The position numbers and the translations under genes were made by a program. A DNA stretch of 64,000 nucleotides from CAZWSX01 sp964636985 (GTDB lineage Bacteria; Planctomycetota; Planctomycetia; Pirellulales; Pirellulaceae): the NCBI GenBank assembly GCA_964636985.1, contig CAZWSX010000017.1:99997-163996 (forward strand), in the 5' to 3' direction. A model generated the notes under the pieces. It was not told where the DNA came from. It worked only from the letters and a program-made list of their open reading frames with translations, and made no database searches. Every line of letters starts with the position of its first letter. The first letter of the stretch is position 1. Shown here piece by piece: positions 27,292-36,505 of the stretch.

Positions 27292-28779
27292 TCACTTGGG
27301 CAACGTCCGCTCGATTCGCACACCGGCATCCTTCTGGTGTTTGCCGTCGGGGCCGCCATCGTCCGCGCCGTCCGAGCCAACGCTGTAAATCCGGTAGTCT
27401 TTCTCGCCAACCACATACTTCATCGGTTCGCCTGTGAAGGGATCGATGGGGAGGAATTCCTGAATCGCGGCGATTTCGGCCTCCTTGGTTCGTTCGGCTG
27501 GAGGCAAGGCGAGCAACTTTTCCTCGACGTCCAGGGCCGCCTTGAGGGCCGACTGGTGCGCGGTTGCCCGTGCGAAGGCAGTTCCGCAGTTTCCGATGGC
27601 GGGCAACATGGTCCCCAGGAGAACGTTGCGGTTCCATGGCAGAGCGTACTTTTGGTCGGCCTCCATCTTTTGCAGGTTCTGCAGTTGGAGATCGAATCGC
27701 TTGATCATCTCAGGAAACTCGTTCGCTTCGGCGATTTCGATCGCTTCGGTGAGCGCCTCGAGCAGCTTCGCAGTATCACCAGGACGAAGGTCCGCCACCT
27801 TCGATTTCGAAGGGAGGTACGACATGGCACCCAGCTCTCCCACCAGGCCCTTCAGTTCCGCGAGGTCGCTGGAGGTGAGCGTGATCAGTCCCCAGGCCCG
27901 CTCTCCCTTGAGCCCGCGCACAAGCGAATCGCGAAAATCGTTGTCGAGTACCTGCCGCAGACTAGCGATTTCGTCGCGCGTCGCTTTGCCGTCGCGAAGG
28001 AATTCAGCAGCATCGAGAATGGCGACCCCATGCATTGCCGTCCGAGCAAGTTGAGAAACGAGCAACGGTTCACGCTCCATCACGCGGCTCAACCCGAACA
28101 AGGCTCGGAGACTTCGCAAGGCTCCGGCGCGGTCCCCCTTTCGCATTTGCACCCGGAATTGAAGCATCAAGTCGCGAGCCAAGGCCCTTAGCGACTGGAT
28201 CTCCGGAACAAGCAAGGCAGTGCCCTGTGCATGGTCGCGCTGAACGCCGACTTTCCCTGGGGCGGCGGCCAGGTCTTCCACGTCTTTCAACCACGGACGA
28301 TTCGCGAGATATTTTTCGGCGCGGGCCTCATCGGGCCACGGAACACCTGGTGCGGGAACGTTGACCGCGGAACTTGCGGAAACAATGGGAAGATTCATTT
28401 CGCTCGGCAAAATCTTGTGGTCGGCGTACTTTCGGAGAATGCCTTGATATCGCTCCGTAAGATCGTCTGTTCCTTCCGGCACGGCCGTGAACCTGGTCAG
28501 ATCTGCGGCAGTGAGTGGTTCACCCTTAGCGCGCAGATCACGGATGACAGCATCTCGTTGCGCCGCATACGTCGCAATCCAAGCTTGAATTCCGTAGTAA
28601 CCGCCACCGCACATCAGGACGGACAGACCCAACGCAATCAACATCCCTCTCCAGAAATATCCCGCGGCCGAAAGCGGCTCCTTTCGCATCTCCGCTTGGA
28701 TGGCCTTCTCAATCTCCGCTTCTTCTTCGAGATTCTTGGGCGTCGCGTCGTTGGAGGAATCAGGTGCATCGTTTGCCAT
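27292..28779 (-). CDS. Single-span membrane protein, paralogue 1 of 3, with pseudopilin-like C-terminal motif
   Basis: 495 residues: acidic cytoplasmic N-terminus, one membrane helix (about 43-66, WRGMLIALGLSVLMCGGGYY), a long helical extracytoplasmic region, and a C-terminal LPIDPFTGEPMKYVVGEKDY then YRIYSVGSDGADDGG. That ending resembles the calcium-loop end of type II secretion pseudopilins and recurs in many planctomycete proteins. Shared motifs with paralogues 2 and 3: MRKGDRAGALRSLRALF, KVADLRPGDTAKLLE, PWNR. Function unknown. Confidence 0.75.
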   Translation of the reverse strand: MANDAPDSSNDATPKNLEEEAEIEKAIQAEMRKEPLSAAGYFWRGMLIALGLSVLMCGGGYYGIQAWIATYAAQRDAVIRDLRAKGEPLTAADLTRFTAVPEGTDDLTERYQGILRKYADHKILPSEMNLPIVSASSAVNVPAPGVPWPDEARAEKYLANRPWLKDVEDLAAAPGKVGVQRDHAQGTALLVPEIQSLRALARDLMLQFRVQMRKGDRAGALRSLRALFGLSRVMEREPLLVSQLARTAMHGVAILDAAEFLRDGKATRDEIASLRQVLDNDFRDSLVRGLKGERAWGLITLTSSDLAELKGLVGELGAMSYLPSKSKVADLRPGDTAKLLEALTEAIEIAEANEFPEMIKRFDLQLQNLQKMEADQKYALPWNRNVLLGTMLPAIGNCGTAFARATAHQSALKAALDVEEKLLALPPAERTKEAEIAAIQEFLPIDPFTGEPMKYVVGEKDYRIYSVGSDGADDGGPDGKHQKDAGVRIERTLPK

Positions 28780-28864
28780 CGTGACCTCGATCCAAACTCT
28801 CAGGCCGACATCTCTTTGTCGCAGCTCATTTGACGTGGCGGCGACGGCCTCACGTATTTGCAGA

Positions 28865-29239
28865 CTATCCCTTGTTCTCTCGCATCCTTTGCCAAGCGTC
28901 GCACCAGTTCACTTTGGACTTTTCAGCAAATGACACAAAGTCGGCCACCGACATGCTTCGCATAACGGCATCAATCGCATCCGAAATCTCTGGACCTCGA
29001 TCTTGTGGATTTTCTTGCAGGTAACGAACGCCAACGGCTGGGTAGCTTCCCACAAAGGTAACGCAAATAACTTCAACGCTTAATTCGTCGGAGAGGTATT
29101 CGAACTGTGATTTCGCTCGATCGATCACCCAAGTCAGCACTGCCACGGCAAGGGGTTGTTGCGATGGAATGGCGATGACTGTTCCCAACGAAGGTGGTTC
29201 GACGATTTGGTATCCCGGTGGCGGCGCCATTTTTTTCAC
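28865..29239 (-). CDS. Hypothetical protein between paralogues 1 and 2
   Basis: 124 residues from GTG 29239, or 121 from ATG 29230 (AGGTG stands about 10 bases before the latter). It begins two bases after the stop of paralogue 2, so it is probably translated from the same message. Largely soluble; a beta-rich middle (VEVICVTFVGSYPAVGVRYL) and a helical end. No family recognised. Third-position G/C use is lower than in the paralogues around it. Confidence 0.6.
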   Translation of the reverse strand: MKKMAPPPGYQIVEPPSLGTVIAIPSQQPLAVAVLTWVIDRAKSQFEYLSDELSVEVICVTFVGSYPAVGVRYLQENPQDRGPEISDAIDAVMRSMSVADFVSFAEKSKVNWCDAWQRMRENKG

Positions 29240-29241
29240 AC

Positions 29242-30750
29242 CTACTTTGCCGAATCGTCGAGCGTTCGTTCGATCCAGACACCGCTATCGTTGTTTGGAT
29301 TGCCTCCGCTTGCCGTATCGTCGATGCCGTCCCGGCCGACGCTGTAGATCTTGTAGCCCTGATCGTCCACGAGGTACTTCATCGGCTGCCCTGTGAAGGG
29401 ATCGACCGGGAGGAGTTCTTGAATCACGGCGATCTCGGCCTCCTTCGTCCGCGCGCCGGGGGGCAGCGTCTGCAGCTTCGCTTCGACATCAAGGGCCGCT
29501 TCGAGGGCCGCCTCGAGGGCCGAGCCGCGGGCGAACGCCGTCGCACTCGCCTGAACGGCCGGCATCAACAACGTCGGCAACATGTGGCGATTCCAAGGGA
29601 GGGCCATTTTCTCGTCCCCTACCATTTTCTTCAGTTTGTCTTCCTCGATTGCGAATTGCTTCATGATCTCGGGGAAGTCGTTCTCCTCGGCAATAGCGAT
29701 CGCATCGGTCACCAGTTCCAACAGCTTGGCGGTATCGCCCGGGCGAAGATCGGCGACCTTCGAGTTCCAGGGGAGGTTTGGCATCCCGCCCGAGCCGGGC
29801 CCCGCAATGCTGTTGAATTGACTCAAGTCGCTCGAGCTGAGCGTGATCAGCCCTGTCGCCCGTTCGCCTTTGAGGGACCGAACGAGCGCGGCTTTGAAAT
29901 CGTTGTCGAGCATCTGTCGAATCGAAGCGATCTCGTCGGGCGTGGCTTTGCGATCGCGAAGCATCTCGCAAGCCGACTGCACACTAAGACTGTGCGTCGC
30001 AACGCGAACCAGCTGCGAAACGATAAAGGGTTCGCGTTCGAGCATCCGGCTGGCTCGGAACATCGCGCGAAGGCTTCGCAAAGCTCCCGCCCGATCTCCA
30101 TCTCGCATCCGAACCTGAAATTGCAGTTGCAGATCGCGGACCAGGCCCCGCAGTGCCTGCACATCCTCGATGATCAGTGCAAAGCCCTGGGCATAGTTGC
30201 GTTTGACGTCGACGCCCCCTTCGCGTTCCGCGAGGTCTTCGGCATCGTTCAGCCAAGGACGATTGGCCAGGTAGTTCTTCGCCGTTGCTTCTTGCGCCCA
30301 TGGAGTCCCCGCGGCGGGAACTGCGCCACCCGCCGGCTTTGATCCGATGATCGGGAGGGCATCCTCCTCGGGGGAAAGAAGATGTTGCCCCAGATAGTTC
30401 CGCACGATGAGCATGTAGCGTTCGGTGAGGTCGTTGGTTCCCTCAGGCAAGGCCGTGAACTTGGCCATGTCTTCGGCCGAGAGAGGTTCGCCTTTGGCGC
30501 GAATCTTTTTGATCACCGCATCTCGCTTCGCGGTGAAGCCGGCAATCCAATATTGGACTCCCAGGTAGCCGCCGCAGCACATCAGGATGGACAAAAGCGT
30601 CGTGACGATGATGCCACGGAGAAAGCATCCGGCGACGGTCATCGGAGCTTCCTTGCGCTGCTCCTTTTCCAGCGCCATATCGATCCGGTCTTGCTCGTCG
30701 AGCGCCTCGCGCGAGAGTTTGCGGGTCGATTCAGGTTTGTTGTCTGCCAT
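29242..30750 (-). CDS. Single-span membrane protein, paralogue 2 of 3
   Basis: 502 residues, same plan as paralogue 1: charged N-terminus, helix at about 43-66 (LRGIIVTTLLSILMCCGGYL), helical body with MRDGDRAGALRSLRAMF and KVADLRPGDTAKLLE, and the C-terminal LLPVDPFTGQPMKYLVDDQG then YKIYSVGRDGIDD ending. N-terminal LSREALDEQDRIDMALEKE aligns closely with paralogue 3, so these two are the more recent pair. The three genes probably form one transcription unit with the MFS gene upstream. Confidence 0.75.
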   Translation of the reverse strand: MADNKPESTRKLSREALDEQDRIDMALEKEQRKEAPMTVAGCFLRGIIVTTLLSILMCCGGYLGVQYWIAGFTAKRDAVIKKIRAKGEPLSAEDMAKFTALPEGTNDLTERYMLIVRNYLGQHLLSPEEDALPIIGSKPAGGAVPAAGTPWAQEATAKNYLANRPWLNDAEDLAEREGGVDVKRNYAQGFALIIEDVQALRGLVRDLQLQFQVRMRDGDRAGALRSLRAMFRASRMLEREPFIVSQLVRVATHSLSVQSACEMLRDRKATPDEIASIRQMLDNDFKAALVRSLKGERATGLITLSSSDLSQFNSIAGPGSGGMPNLPWNSKVADLRPGDTAKLLELVTDAIAIAEENDFPEIMKQFAIEEDKLKKMVGDEKMALPWNRHMLPTLLMPAVQASATAFARGSALEAALEAALDVEAKLQTLPPGARTKEAEIAVIQELLPVDPFTGQPMKYLVDDQGYKIYSVGRDGIDDTASGGNPNNDSGVWIERTLDDSAK

Positions 30751-30792
30751 GGTGATTTCCGATGCAACGTCGTTGAACTTGCCGCGATGCCG

Positions 30793-32283
30793 CTACTGCG
30801 CCGACTTGGAAAGGGTCCGCTCGATCTCCACGCCAAAGTCAAGCTGCTGCCCGAGAGTGCTAGATGGATCGTCGACTCCATTATCGCCGACGCTGTAGAT
30901 ACGATAGTACGAATCTTCTACGAGGTATTTCATAGGTTGCCCTGTGAACGGATCAGGTCGAAGTGATTCTTCGATGGCCGCGATCTCCGCTTCTTTGGTT
31001 CGGCCCTGCGGACCGAGGGAGAGCATTTTTTCCTCGACGTCGAGTGCCGCTTTCAGCGCGGCCTGCTCGGCCATTCCCTTGGCAACCAGACGAGCACTGG
31101 TAAGGTACTGAGGAAGAAATGCCGACACCAATACATGGCGGTTCCATGGTACCGATGCTTTCTCCCCTTCCGTCATTTGTTTGAGCTGCATTTCTTGCTG
31201 CCTGAATTGCTTGAGCACCTCCGGCAGGTCGTTCTGTTCCGCGATCTGGATCAATTCGTTGAGCTTTTCGAGCAGTTCGGCGGTGTCGCCCGGCCGCAAA
31301 TCGGCGACCTTCGTCTTCAGTGGAACGGGGCTGAGTCCCTGGGCCTCGTTGTTGAAGATAAAGAGTTCGTGCGAGTCCATCGATTGGAGCGAGATGATCG
31401 AACCAGCACGCTCTCCCTTGAGCGCGGCCGTAAGTGGTGTCAGGAAATCAGCGTCGAGCCAGGGACGGACCGCCATGATCTCCTCGGATGTCGCCTTGCC
31501 GTCGTGCAATAGTTCGCAAACCGTACCGATGCAGATGGAGCGCCAGAAGACGCGCACCGACTGCGACGTGAGATCGGGCTCCTGATCGAAGACGCGCGCC
31601 AATTTGAACATCCCATGCAACGTGCGAAGAGCCCCAACTCGGTCGCCTGCTCGCATCCGCACGTGAAAGCGGACCTTCAATTCGCGCATCAATTGGCGAG
31701 TCATCATGACGTCGTCGTAAAAGAACGCGTCTACATCGGTCTTGCTATAGTCGCGTGGAATACGGATTTCCTCCGCGACGTCGGCCAGCGATTCCGCTTC
31801 ATCCAGCCAGGGACGCTTCGCCAAATATTGATTGGCGATGGAATCCAACTTCCAAGCTCCCCCCTGGCGTGGAATTTCGCCGGGGCCACCGACAATCGGA
31901 ATGGCCTCTTCTCCTGGTGCAAACCCGCCCAGTTTTTTCATCTCGAGGAAGATGGCGCGGTAGCGCTCCGTGTTGCGATTAGGCTTCTCGGGCGTCGCCG
32001 CAAACTCGGCCATTTCCTGAACGGTGAGCGGATCGCCCGAAGTGCGAATGGTCGCTAGTAGGGCGTCTCGCTTCGCGGTCAGGCTGGCGATCCAAAGGTA
32101 TCCCGCCCCGCCTGCGAGGATCGCCAAGAGGACCGTAAGAATAATGCCTCGCAGCAGACACCCGGCGGCCGACATCGGCGAGCCTTTGCGGCCCTCCTTT
32201 TCGAGCGCCGCATCGATCTGCTTTTGTTCCTCTAGTTCTTCGCGCGACAGGCTCTCGGTCGACGTTGGTTCGCGGTCTTCCAT
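30793..32283 (-). CDS. Single-span membrane protein, paralogue 3 of 3
   Basis: 496 residues from ATG 32283, which aligns with the start of paralogue 2 (EDREPTSTESLSREELEEQ against ADNKPESTRKLSREALDEQ) and has AAGAGA upstream; ATG 32307 is eight codons earlier. Membrane helix about 40-62, body with MRAGDRVGALRTLHGMFKLA and KVADLRPGDTAELLEKL, ending RPDPFTGQPMKYLVEDSYY then RIYSVGDNGVDD. It starts 27 bases after the MFS stop. Function unknown. Confidence 0.75.
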   Translation of the reverse strand: MEDREPTSTESLSREELEEQKQIDAALEKEGRKGSPMSAAGCLLRGIILTVLLAILAGGAGYLWIASLTAKRDALLATIRTSGDPLTVQEMAEFAATPEKPNRNTERYRAIFLEMKKLGGFAPGEEAIPIVGGPGEIPRQGGAWKLDSIANQYLAKRPWLDEAESLADVAEEIRIPRDYSKTDVDAFFYDDVMMTRQLMRELKVRFHVRMRAGDRVGALRTLHGMFKLARVFDQEPDLTSQSVRVFWRSICIGTVCELLHDGKATSEEIMAVRPWLDADFLTPLTAALKGERAGSIISLQSMDSHELFIFNNEAQGLSPVPLKTKVADLRPGDTAELLEKLNELIQIAEQNDLPEVLKQFRQQEMQLKQMTEGEKASVPWNRHVLVSAFLPQYLTSARLVAKGMAEQAALKAALDVEEKMLSLGPQGRTKEAEIAAIEESLRPDPFTGQPMKYLVEDSYYRIYSVGDNGVDDPSSTLGQQLDFGVEIERTLSKSAQ

Positions 32284-32310
32284 GGGAGTCTCTTCGCGAA
32301 GCGCCACCGA

Positions 32311-33855
32311 TTATTCGGGCAACGGCTTGTCCTTGGTTTCGGGAAGAAACGGCAGAGCGACAAGACCGAGCAGGAAGACGATCGACATCGTCATTCCGGC
32401 GTACCGCATGGGCTCCGGAGTATTGTTGAAGACGTTACTCTCGAGGAAGGCCTTGAAAGGCGGACCGGCAGCGGCAACAAAGCGGCCCACGTTGTAACAA
32501 AAGCTCGTACCGGTCGAGCGAAGCCGCGTCGGAAAAAGTTCCGGGAAGTACATCGCATAACCGGCGAACACGGAAAGCTGACAAAAGCCCATGATCGGCA
32601 CCAGCACAAAGATGTGCCACATATCTTGCAAGACGAAAAAGACGGTGACCGTCATTAAGAACGCAGCCGTAAAGCAGATCGCGAAGGCCGGCTTGCGGCC
32701 AATTCGATGCGTCAAGAAACCGAATCCAAACATCCCACAGAACGCGCCGATGTTGATCATGATCGACGTATAGGCGGACCACGGCGTCAAGCGTTTTCCT
32801 ACTTCTCCCTTGATCGCGTCTTGTGTTTCCTTGAGATCGTCCGGAATGGTCGCCCCTTTGCTCGACGAGGCCTGATGGATGGCCGCAAGCTTTTCGAATT
32901 GTGAGCTCAGGGCGGTATCCCCCTTTTGCTTCGCCGCGGCCGCGCGCTCGTTGCACACGGTGATCGAGATTTGCCGCCGTTGCACATAACCGATCAGGTC
33001 GGGCGTAAAGAAACCGACCGCCCAAAGGCCGATGACGCCCGCGCACGCCAAAAGCATTCCGAGGATGGCGTGGCGCCTCCACACCGGATGCGAGAACATC
33101 TCTTTGTAAGTGCTAAGGAGCGGCGTCTGGCCCTCTTTGGCTTTCGCCTCGTGCCACTTGTCGGGCTCCTTCAAGTACCCGCGAACCACAAGTGCCAATA
33201 ACGCCGGGACCGCACCCACCATGAACATGATCCGCCACGGAGCGGCAGGCAAACCAGCGTCCTCGGATGTTCCCAATTTAAGGAAAACGAGCGCGGCCGC
33301 GATATTGCCAAAACCAGACAAAGCTTGCAGCATGGCGAGCGTGAACGGGCGCGCTCGATGGGGCATGACTTCGGCGACAAGCGCAACGCCTACGGCGAAT
33401 TCGCCCCCCACGCCTAAGCCGGTTAAGAATCGAAAGGCCGCGAAGTCCCAAAATCCACGAGAAATCGCGCTCAACCCCGTAAACAATGAGTAAAGGATGA
33501 TGGTGATCATCATCGTTTTCGCACGTCCGATCTTGTCTCCCAGCATCCCGAAGACAAGGCCGCCGATGGCCCATCCAACCAGAAAGAAGGAGGTCGAGTA
33601 GTTTCCGTACGCTGACTGAGTCGCCTGCAGCAGCGGACCCGATGTCTCGCCTGAGCTTGCGACCGTCACCAGGTCTCGCATCGCCGAGGGCCGCGCCAGC
33701 ACGAACAGCTGCTGGTCCAAGCAATCGAACAGCCAGCCCAGCGATGCCACCAGCAAGACGAACCAGTGATACCGGTTCAACAGCATGTACCAGGGGCGGC
33801 CGTCGTCGGTTGTCGTCTCTTTTGCGGGGGCGTTTTCAAAGTCGAAACTGTGCAT
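32311..33855 (-). CDS. MFS transporter with large central loop
   Basis: 514 residues from ATG 33855 (HSFDFENAPAKET start); the frame open to 34482 crosses the sigma-factor gene and is not used. Twelve spans. Motif GMLGDKIGRAKTMMI between helices 2 and 3 and GFLTHRIGRKPAF between 8 and 9 are the family's signature loops; FLTGLGVGGEFAVGVALVAE is typical of the sugar/aromatic-acid (SP/AAHS-like) branch. An unusual, charged insertion of about 75 residues follows helix 7 (RRQISITVCNERAAAAKQKG onward). Substrate unknown. Confidence 0.88.
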   Translation of the reverse strand: MHSFDFENAPAKETTTDDGRPWYMLLNRYHWFVLLVASLGWLFDCLDQQLFVLARPSAMRDLVTVASSGETSGPLLQATQSAYGNYSTSFFLVGWAIGGLVFGMLGDKIGRAKTMMITIILYSLFTGLSAISRGFWDFAAFRFLTGLGVGGEFAVGVALVAEVMPHRARPFTLAMLQALSGFGNIAAALVFLKLGTSEDAGLPAAPWRIMFMVGAVPALLALVVRGYLKEPDKWHEAKAKEGQTPLLSTYKEMFSHPVWRRHAILGMLLACAGVIGLWAVGFFTPDLIGYVQRRQISITVCNERAAAAKQKGDTALSSQFEKLAAIHQASSSKGATIPDDLKETQDAIKGEVGKRLTPWSAYTSIMINIGAFCGMFGFGFLTHRIGRKPAFAICFTAAFLMTVTVFFVLQDMWHIFVLVPIMGFCQLSVFAGYAMYFPELFPTRLRSTGTSFCYNVGRFVAAAGPPFKAFLESNVFNNTPEPMRYAGMTMSIVFLLGLVALPFLPETKDKPLPE

Positions 33856-34184
33856 GAGTGGGGCAATTCGAGCAGGCGGGAAGGTGGGATGGCGGGACTG
33901 CGGTAGTTCGAATCGTAATCGAACCGACCCCTTGGTATAAGCGCACGTCGCGGCTGCCGCAAGCAAAGCCGTTGGCGAAAAGCGATGTTCGAAACCCTGC
34001 CCAAAACCCTTCCGAGGCAATAACTTGCGGCGTTTTTCGGCTTGCGGGGAGCCCGGCCCGGAAAAATCTGCCGTCTCGGGCGACTTATACAATAGAACGA
34101 TCGAAAAGAAACACGCTCGCTTGCGATGGGCGCTTCCGATGAGTTGGGGAGCGCCACCCGCGCAAGCGAACATGGAAATGCCGT

Positions 34185-34730
34185 TTGTCGCCCAAACTAG
34201 ACGCTTCAAAAACCAATCATGCGGGGCCTGACGATCAGGTCCCGTTGCGATTAGGCCGGTTGCTCGACGAGCATGCCGGCCCGTTGGCTTTATTTGCGTC
34301 GCAATGGTCCGATACGCCCGACGATTGCGTGCAGGAAGCGTTCGTGGCGCTGGCCGAACAGGACCCGTGGCCCGAGAACGTGCAAGCCTGGTTGTATCGG
34401 GTGGTTCGCAATCGCGCCATTTCGCAATTGCGGTCGCAGCAGCGGCGCCGCAAGAACGAAGCCGTCGCGGCGCGGCTGACACCCGTCGAGAGTAACCCCA
34501 AGCTCGACGAGCGGCTCGACGCGATGGAGATCGCGGCCTCGCTCGATGAGTTGTCGCCCGAACTGCGCGAGGTGCTGGTGGCCCGGATTTGGGGCAAGCT
34601 GACCCTCGAGCAAATCGCGGCGGCGTGTGAGATATCGATCAGCAGTGCCCATCGCCGGTACGAAGCGGCGCTCGCGGCATTGCGGCAACGTTGGCGTATC
34701 GAAGTAACCAGTCCCAATCCAGTGCGCTAG
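34185..34730 (+). CDS. ECF-type RNA polymerase sigma factor
   Basis: 181 residues from TTG 34185; an in-frame stop at 34140 excludes anything longer, and a TTG at 34245 is an alternative. Region 2 is visible at about 40-85 (DDCVQEAFVALAEQDPW, then WLYRVVRNRAISQLR) and region 4 at about 117-170 (LSPELREVLVARIWGKLTLE, QIAAACEISISSAHRRYEAA). The gene downstream begins 36 bases later and encodes a membrane protein that may be its anti-sigma partner. Divergent from the MFS gene. Confidence 0.9.
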   Translation: MSPKLDASKTNHAGPDDQVPLRLGRLLDEHAGPLALFASQWSDTPDDCVQEAFVALAEQDPWPENVQAWLYRVVRNRAISQLRSQQRRRKNEAVAARLTPVESNPKLDERLDAMEIAASLDELSPELREVLVARIWGKLTLEQIAAACEISISSAHRRYEAALAALRQRWRIEVTSPNPVR

Positions 34731-34765
34731 AATCGAGCGCGTTAGATTCACCTCCAGGTGCGGTC

Positions 34766-35839
34766 ATGGCCGAGAACGAAACCAATTCACCTGCCGGCGA
34801 TGAGCTTGAAGCCAAGCTCGGCGCCTTTCGCGCGGCCGACAGCCCCGCGCAGGCGGATCGCGTCAGCCGTGACCGGTTGATGTACCGCGCGGGTTACTCG
34901 GCCGGGCAGCGCTCGTCTGGGCAGGGCTCGTCTGGCTCGTCCCAGTCAACGGCTGCCGATCCAGAACAGGGCAAGTCGAAACAAGGCGAGACACCCGAGG
35001 ACGAGAAAGTCGCGCCGGCTCGCGCGGAGTCCGATGTTGATCGTGATCGTGAAGAATACGTCAACAAGTTTTGGAAAGTGCTGGGCGTTGCCTCGACAAT
35101 GGCCGCGGCATTGGTCCTTACTTGGAACTGGTGGCCGCAGGATCCTGGCCTTGGGGGCTCAGGCTACGTAAAGAATTTGAACAACCTGCAACTCAACCAT
35201 TCCTCTTTTGAACACCCTGAATATGGCGCGGACGCCGTTCCTACGGCCGTCGCAATCAAGCAAGTGGCGCTTGCTTTGCAGGATTACCATCGGCGCGAAG
35301 GTAGGTGGATCGAACTTGCAAGCACCAACGACAAGGGGGAGCCGCTGTTGAGCTGGCGCGTGCACTTGCTTCCTTACCTGCCGGGCGGGGCCGAACTCTA
35401 CAAGCAATTCCATCTCGACGAACCGTGGAACAGCGAACACAATCGCACGCTGATCAAGGCAATGCCCGCCATTTATGGCCATCCGCGGCTGACCGGAGAC
35501 AAGATGGGCACGACGCGCGTGATGGCTCCGACGGGCGATCAATCGATGTGGCAATCGACCGACGCAGCTAATGAAGTGCTGTCGACCAAGGACGCGCATC
35601 AAACGGTGGTGCTGGTGATCGGTAAGGAGCCCGTCTTTTGGACTCAGCCCGAGGACTGGTCGCCTGAGATTCCCTCGCAGCCTGCCCCCGACCATCACAA
35701 AGCCAAACAGGCATGGACGACGAAAGGACTTTGGATTTACGAAGATCGCGTTTTTCTCGGGATGGCCGATGGCCTGATCCATGCGGTCGAGATCAAGAAT
35801 CTGCGGCCGGAGGAAGGGCATCCGGCGGAGCCGCAATAG
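34766..35839 (+). CDS. Probable membrane partner of the ECF sigma factor, with DUF1559-like C-terminal domain
   Basis: 357 residues from ATG 34766, preceded by AGGTG at eight bases. Residues 1-110 are charged and cytoplasmic, with a Ser/Gln/Gly stretch; one helix at about 113-128 (VLGVASTMAAALVLTW); then a soluble domain whose LLSWRVHLLPYLPGGAELYK, then QFHLDEPWNSEHN block is the hallmark of the planctomycete DUF1559 pseudopilin-like domain. Position directly after the sigma gene and the one-helix topology suggest an anti-sigma factor that senses an envelope signal; no zinc-finger (ZAS) motif is present, so this is inference. Confidence 0.7.
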   Translation: MAENETNSPAGDELEAKLGAFRAADSPAQADRVSRDRLMYRAGYSAGQRSSGQGSSGSSQSTAADPEQGKSKQGETPEDEKVAPARAESDVDRDREEYVNKFWKVLGVASTMAAALVLTWNWWPQDPGLGGSGYVKNLNNLQLNHSSFEHPEYGADAVPTAVAIKQVALALQDYHRREGRWIELASTNDKGEPLLSWRVHLLPYLPGGAELYKQFHLDEPWNSEHNRTLIKAMPAIYGHPRLTGDKMGTTRVMAPTGDQSMWQSTDAANEVLSTKDAHQTVVLVIGKEPVFWTQPEDWSPEIPSQPAPDHHKAKQAWTTKGLWIYEDRVFLGMADGLIHAVEIKNLRPEEGHPAEPQ

Positions 35840-35863
35840 CGCGAGGACTAATAGTGGCGGATG

Positions 35864-36340
35864 CTAGGCACGAGAATGGATCCGCCGCCGTAACACTTGA
35901 CGCGGTTTTCCTTCTGGACCATCTGGCGCGGCCTCGGCCGGCGTGAAGCCGAGGCGCTCGTAAAGCCGGCGTGCTGGAAGCCCTTCTGGGGTATTGCCGG
36001 CGAATGTGGTGACTACGATCTCGGCGGGCGGACTTACCAGGCTGAGCGCGTGCTCGACCAACAGCCGGCCGATGCCGCGCCGGCGATGTTGCTGGCAAAC
36101 GGCTAGCCAGCCAATCGTGTAAGTCGGCGGATGTGGGGAAAACATCATGGCTCCGAGGAGCGGCAATCCTGTCCGTCGCCCCGTCTCGCGCACGCAAAAG
36201 GCTGAGCCGCGCTCGATATTCTTCGCAAGCGACCGCAGAAACCCGGCATCGCGAACCATGGGTCCGAACAGCGGTTCCACTTCGGCAGCTAACACTAGCC
36301 ACGCTGGGATGTCGTTTGAATCGGCGATTTCTACATTCAT
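35864..36340 (-). CDS. GNAT-family N-acetyltransferase
   Basis: 158 residues. The acetyl-CoA-binding motif A is clear at about 85-100 (QHRRRGIGRLLVEHAL), followed by the late RRLYERLGF motif. The preceding IGWLAVC strand fits the fold. Acceptor unknown; the N-terminal half (VEPLFGPMVRD) resembles small-molecule acetyltransferases of this class. Convergent with the sigma/partner pair. Confidence 0.88.
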   Translation of the reverse strand: MNVEIADSNDIPAWLVLAAEVEPLFGPMVRDAGFLRSLAKNIERGSAFCVRETGRRTGLPLLGAMMFSPHPPTYTIGWLAVCQQHRRRGIGRLLVEHALSLVSPPAEIVVTTFAGNTPEGLPARRLYERLGFTPAEAAPDGPEGKPRQVLRRRIHSRA

Positions 36341-36505
36341 TTGGGAAACTCGGGCTCCGACGCGATTCGGGTTTACGATAGCGCAAGAGGAGGCGAGAAG
36401 ACAATAAGCCCGCTACTGGCTTTCTCTACAGAGAATCGCGCATAATAAAGACACTGTGTCGTTGAGGCGAGTTCCTGCGGCCAGCTTGCTTGGAAGGACC
36501 GGCCT

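Noticed and set aside
33856..34482. N-terminal extension of the MFS protein by about 210 residues
   Set aside because: It is antisense to the sigma-factor gene and has no membrane or conserved segment; the real start is ATG 33855.
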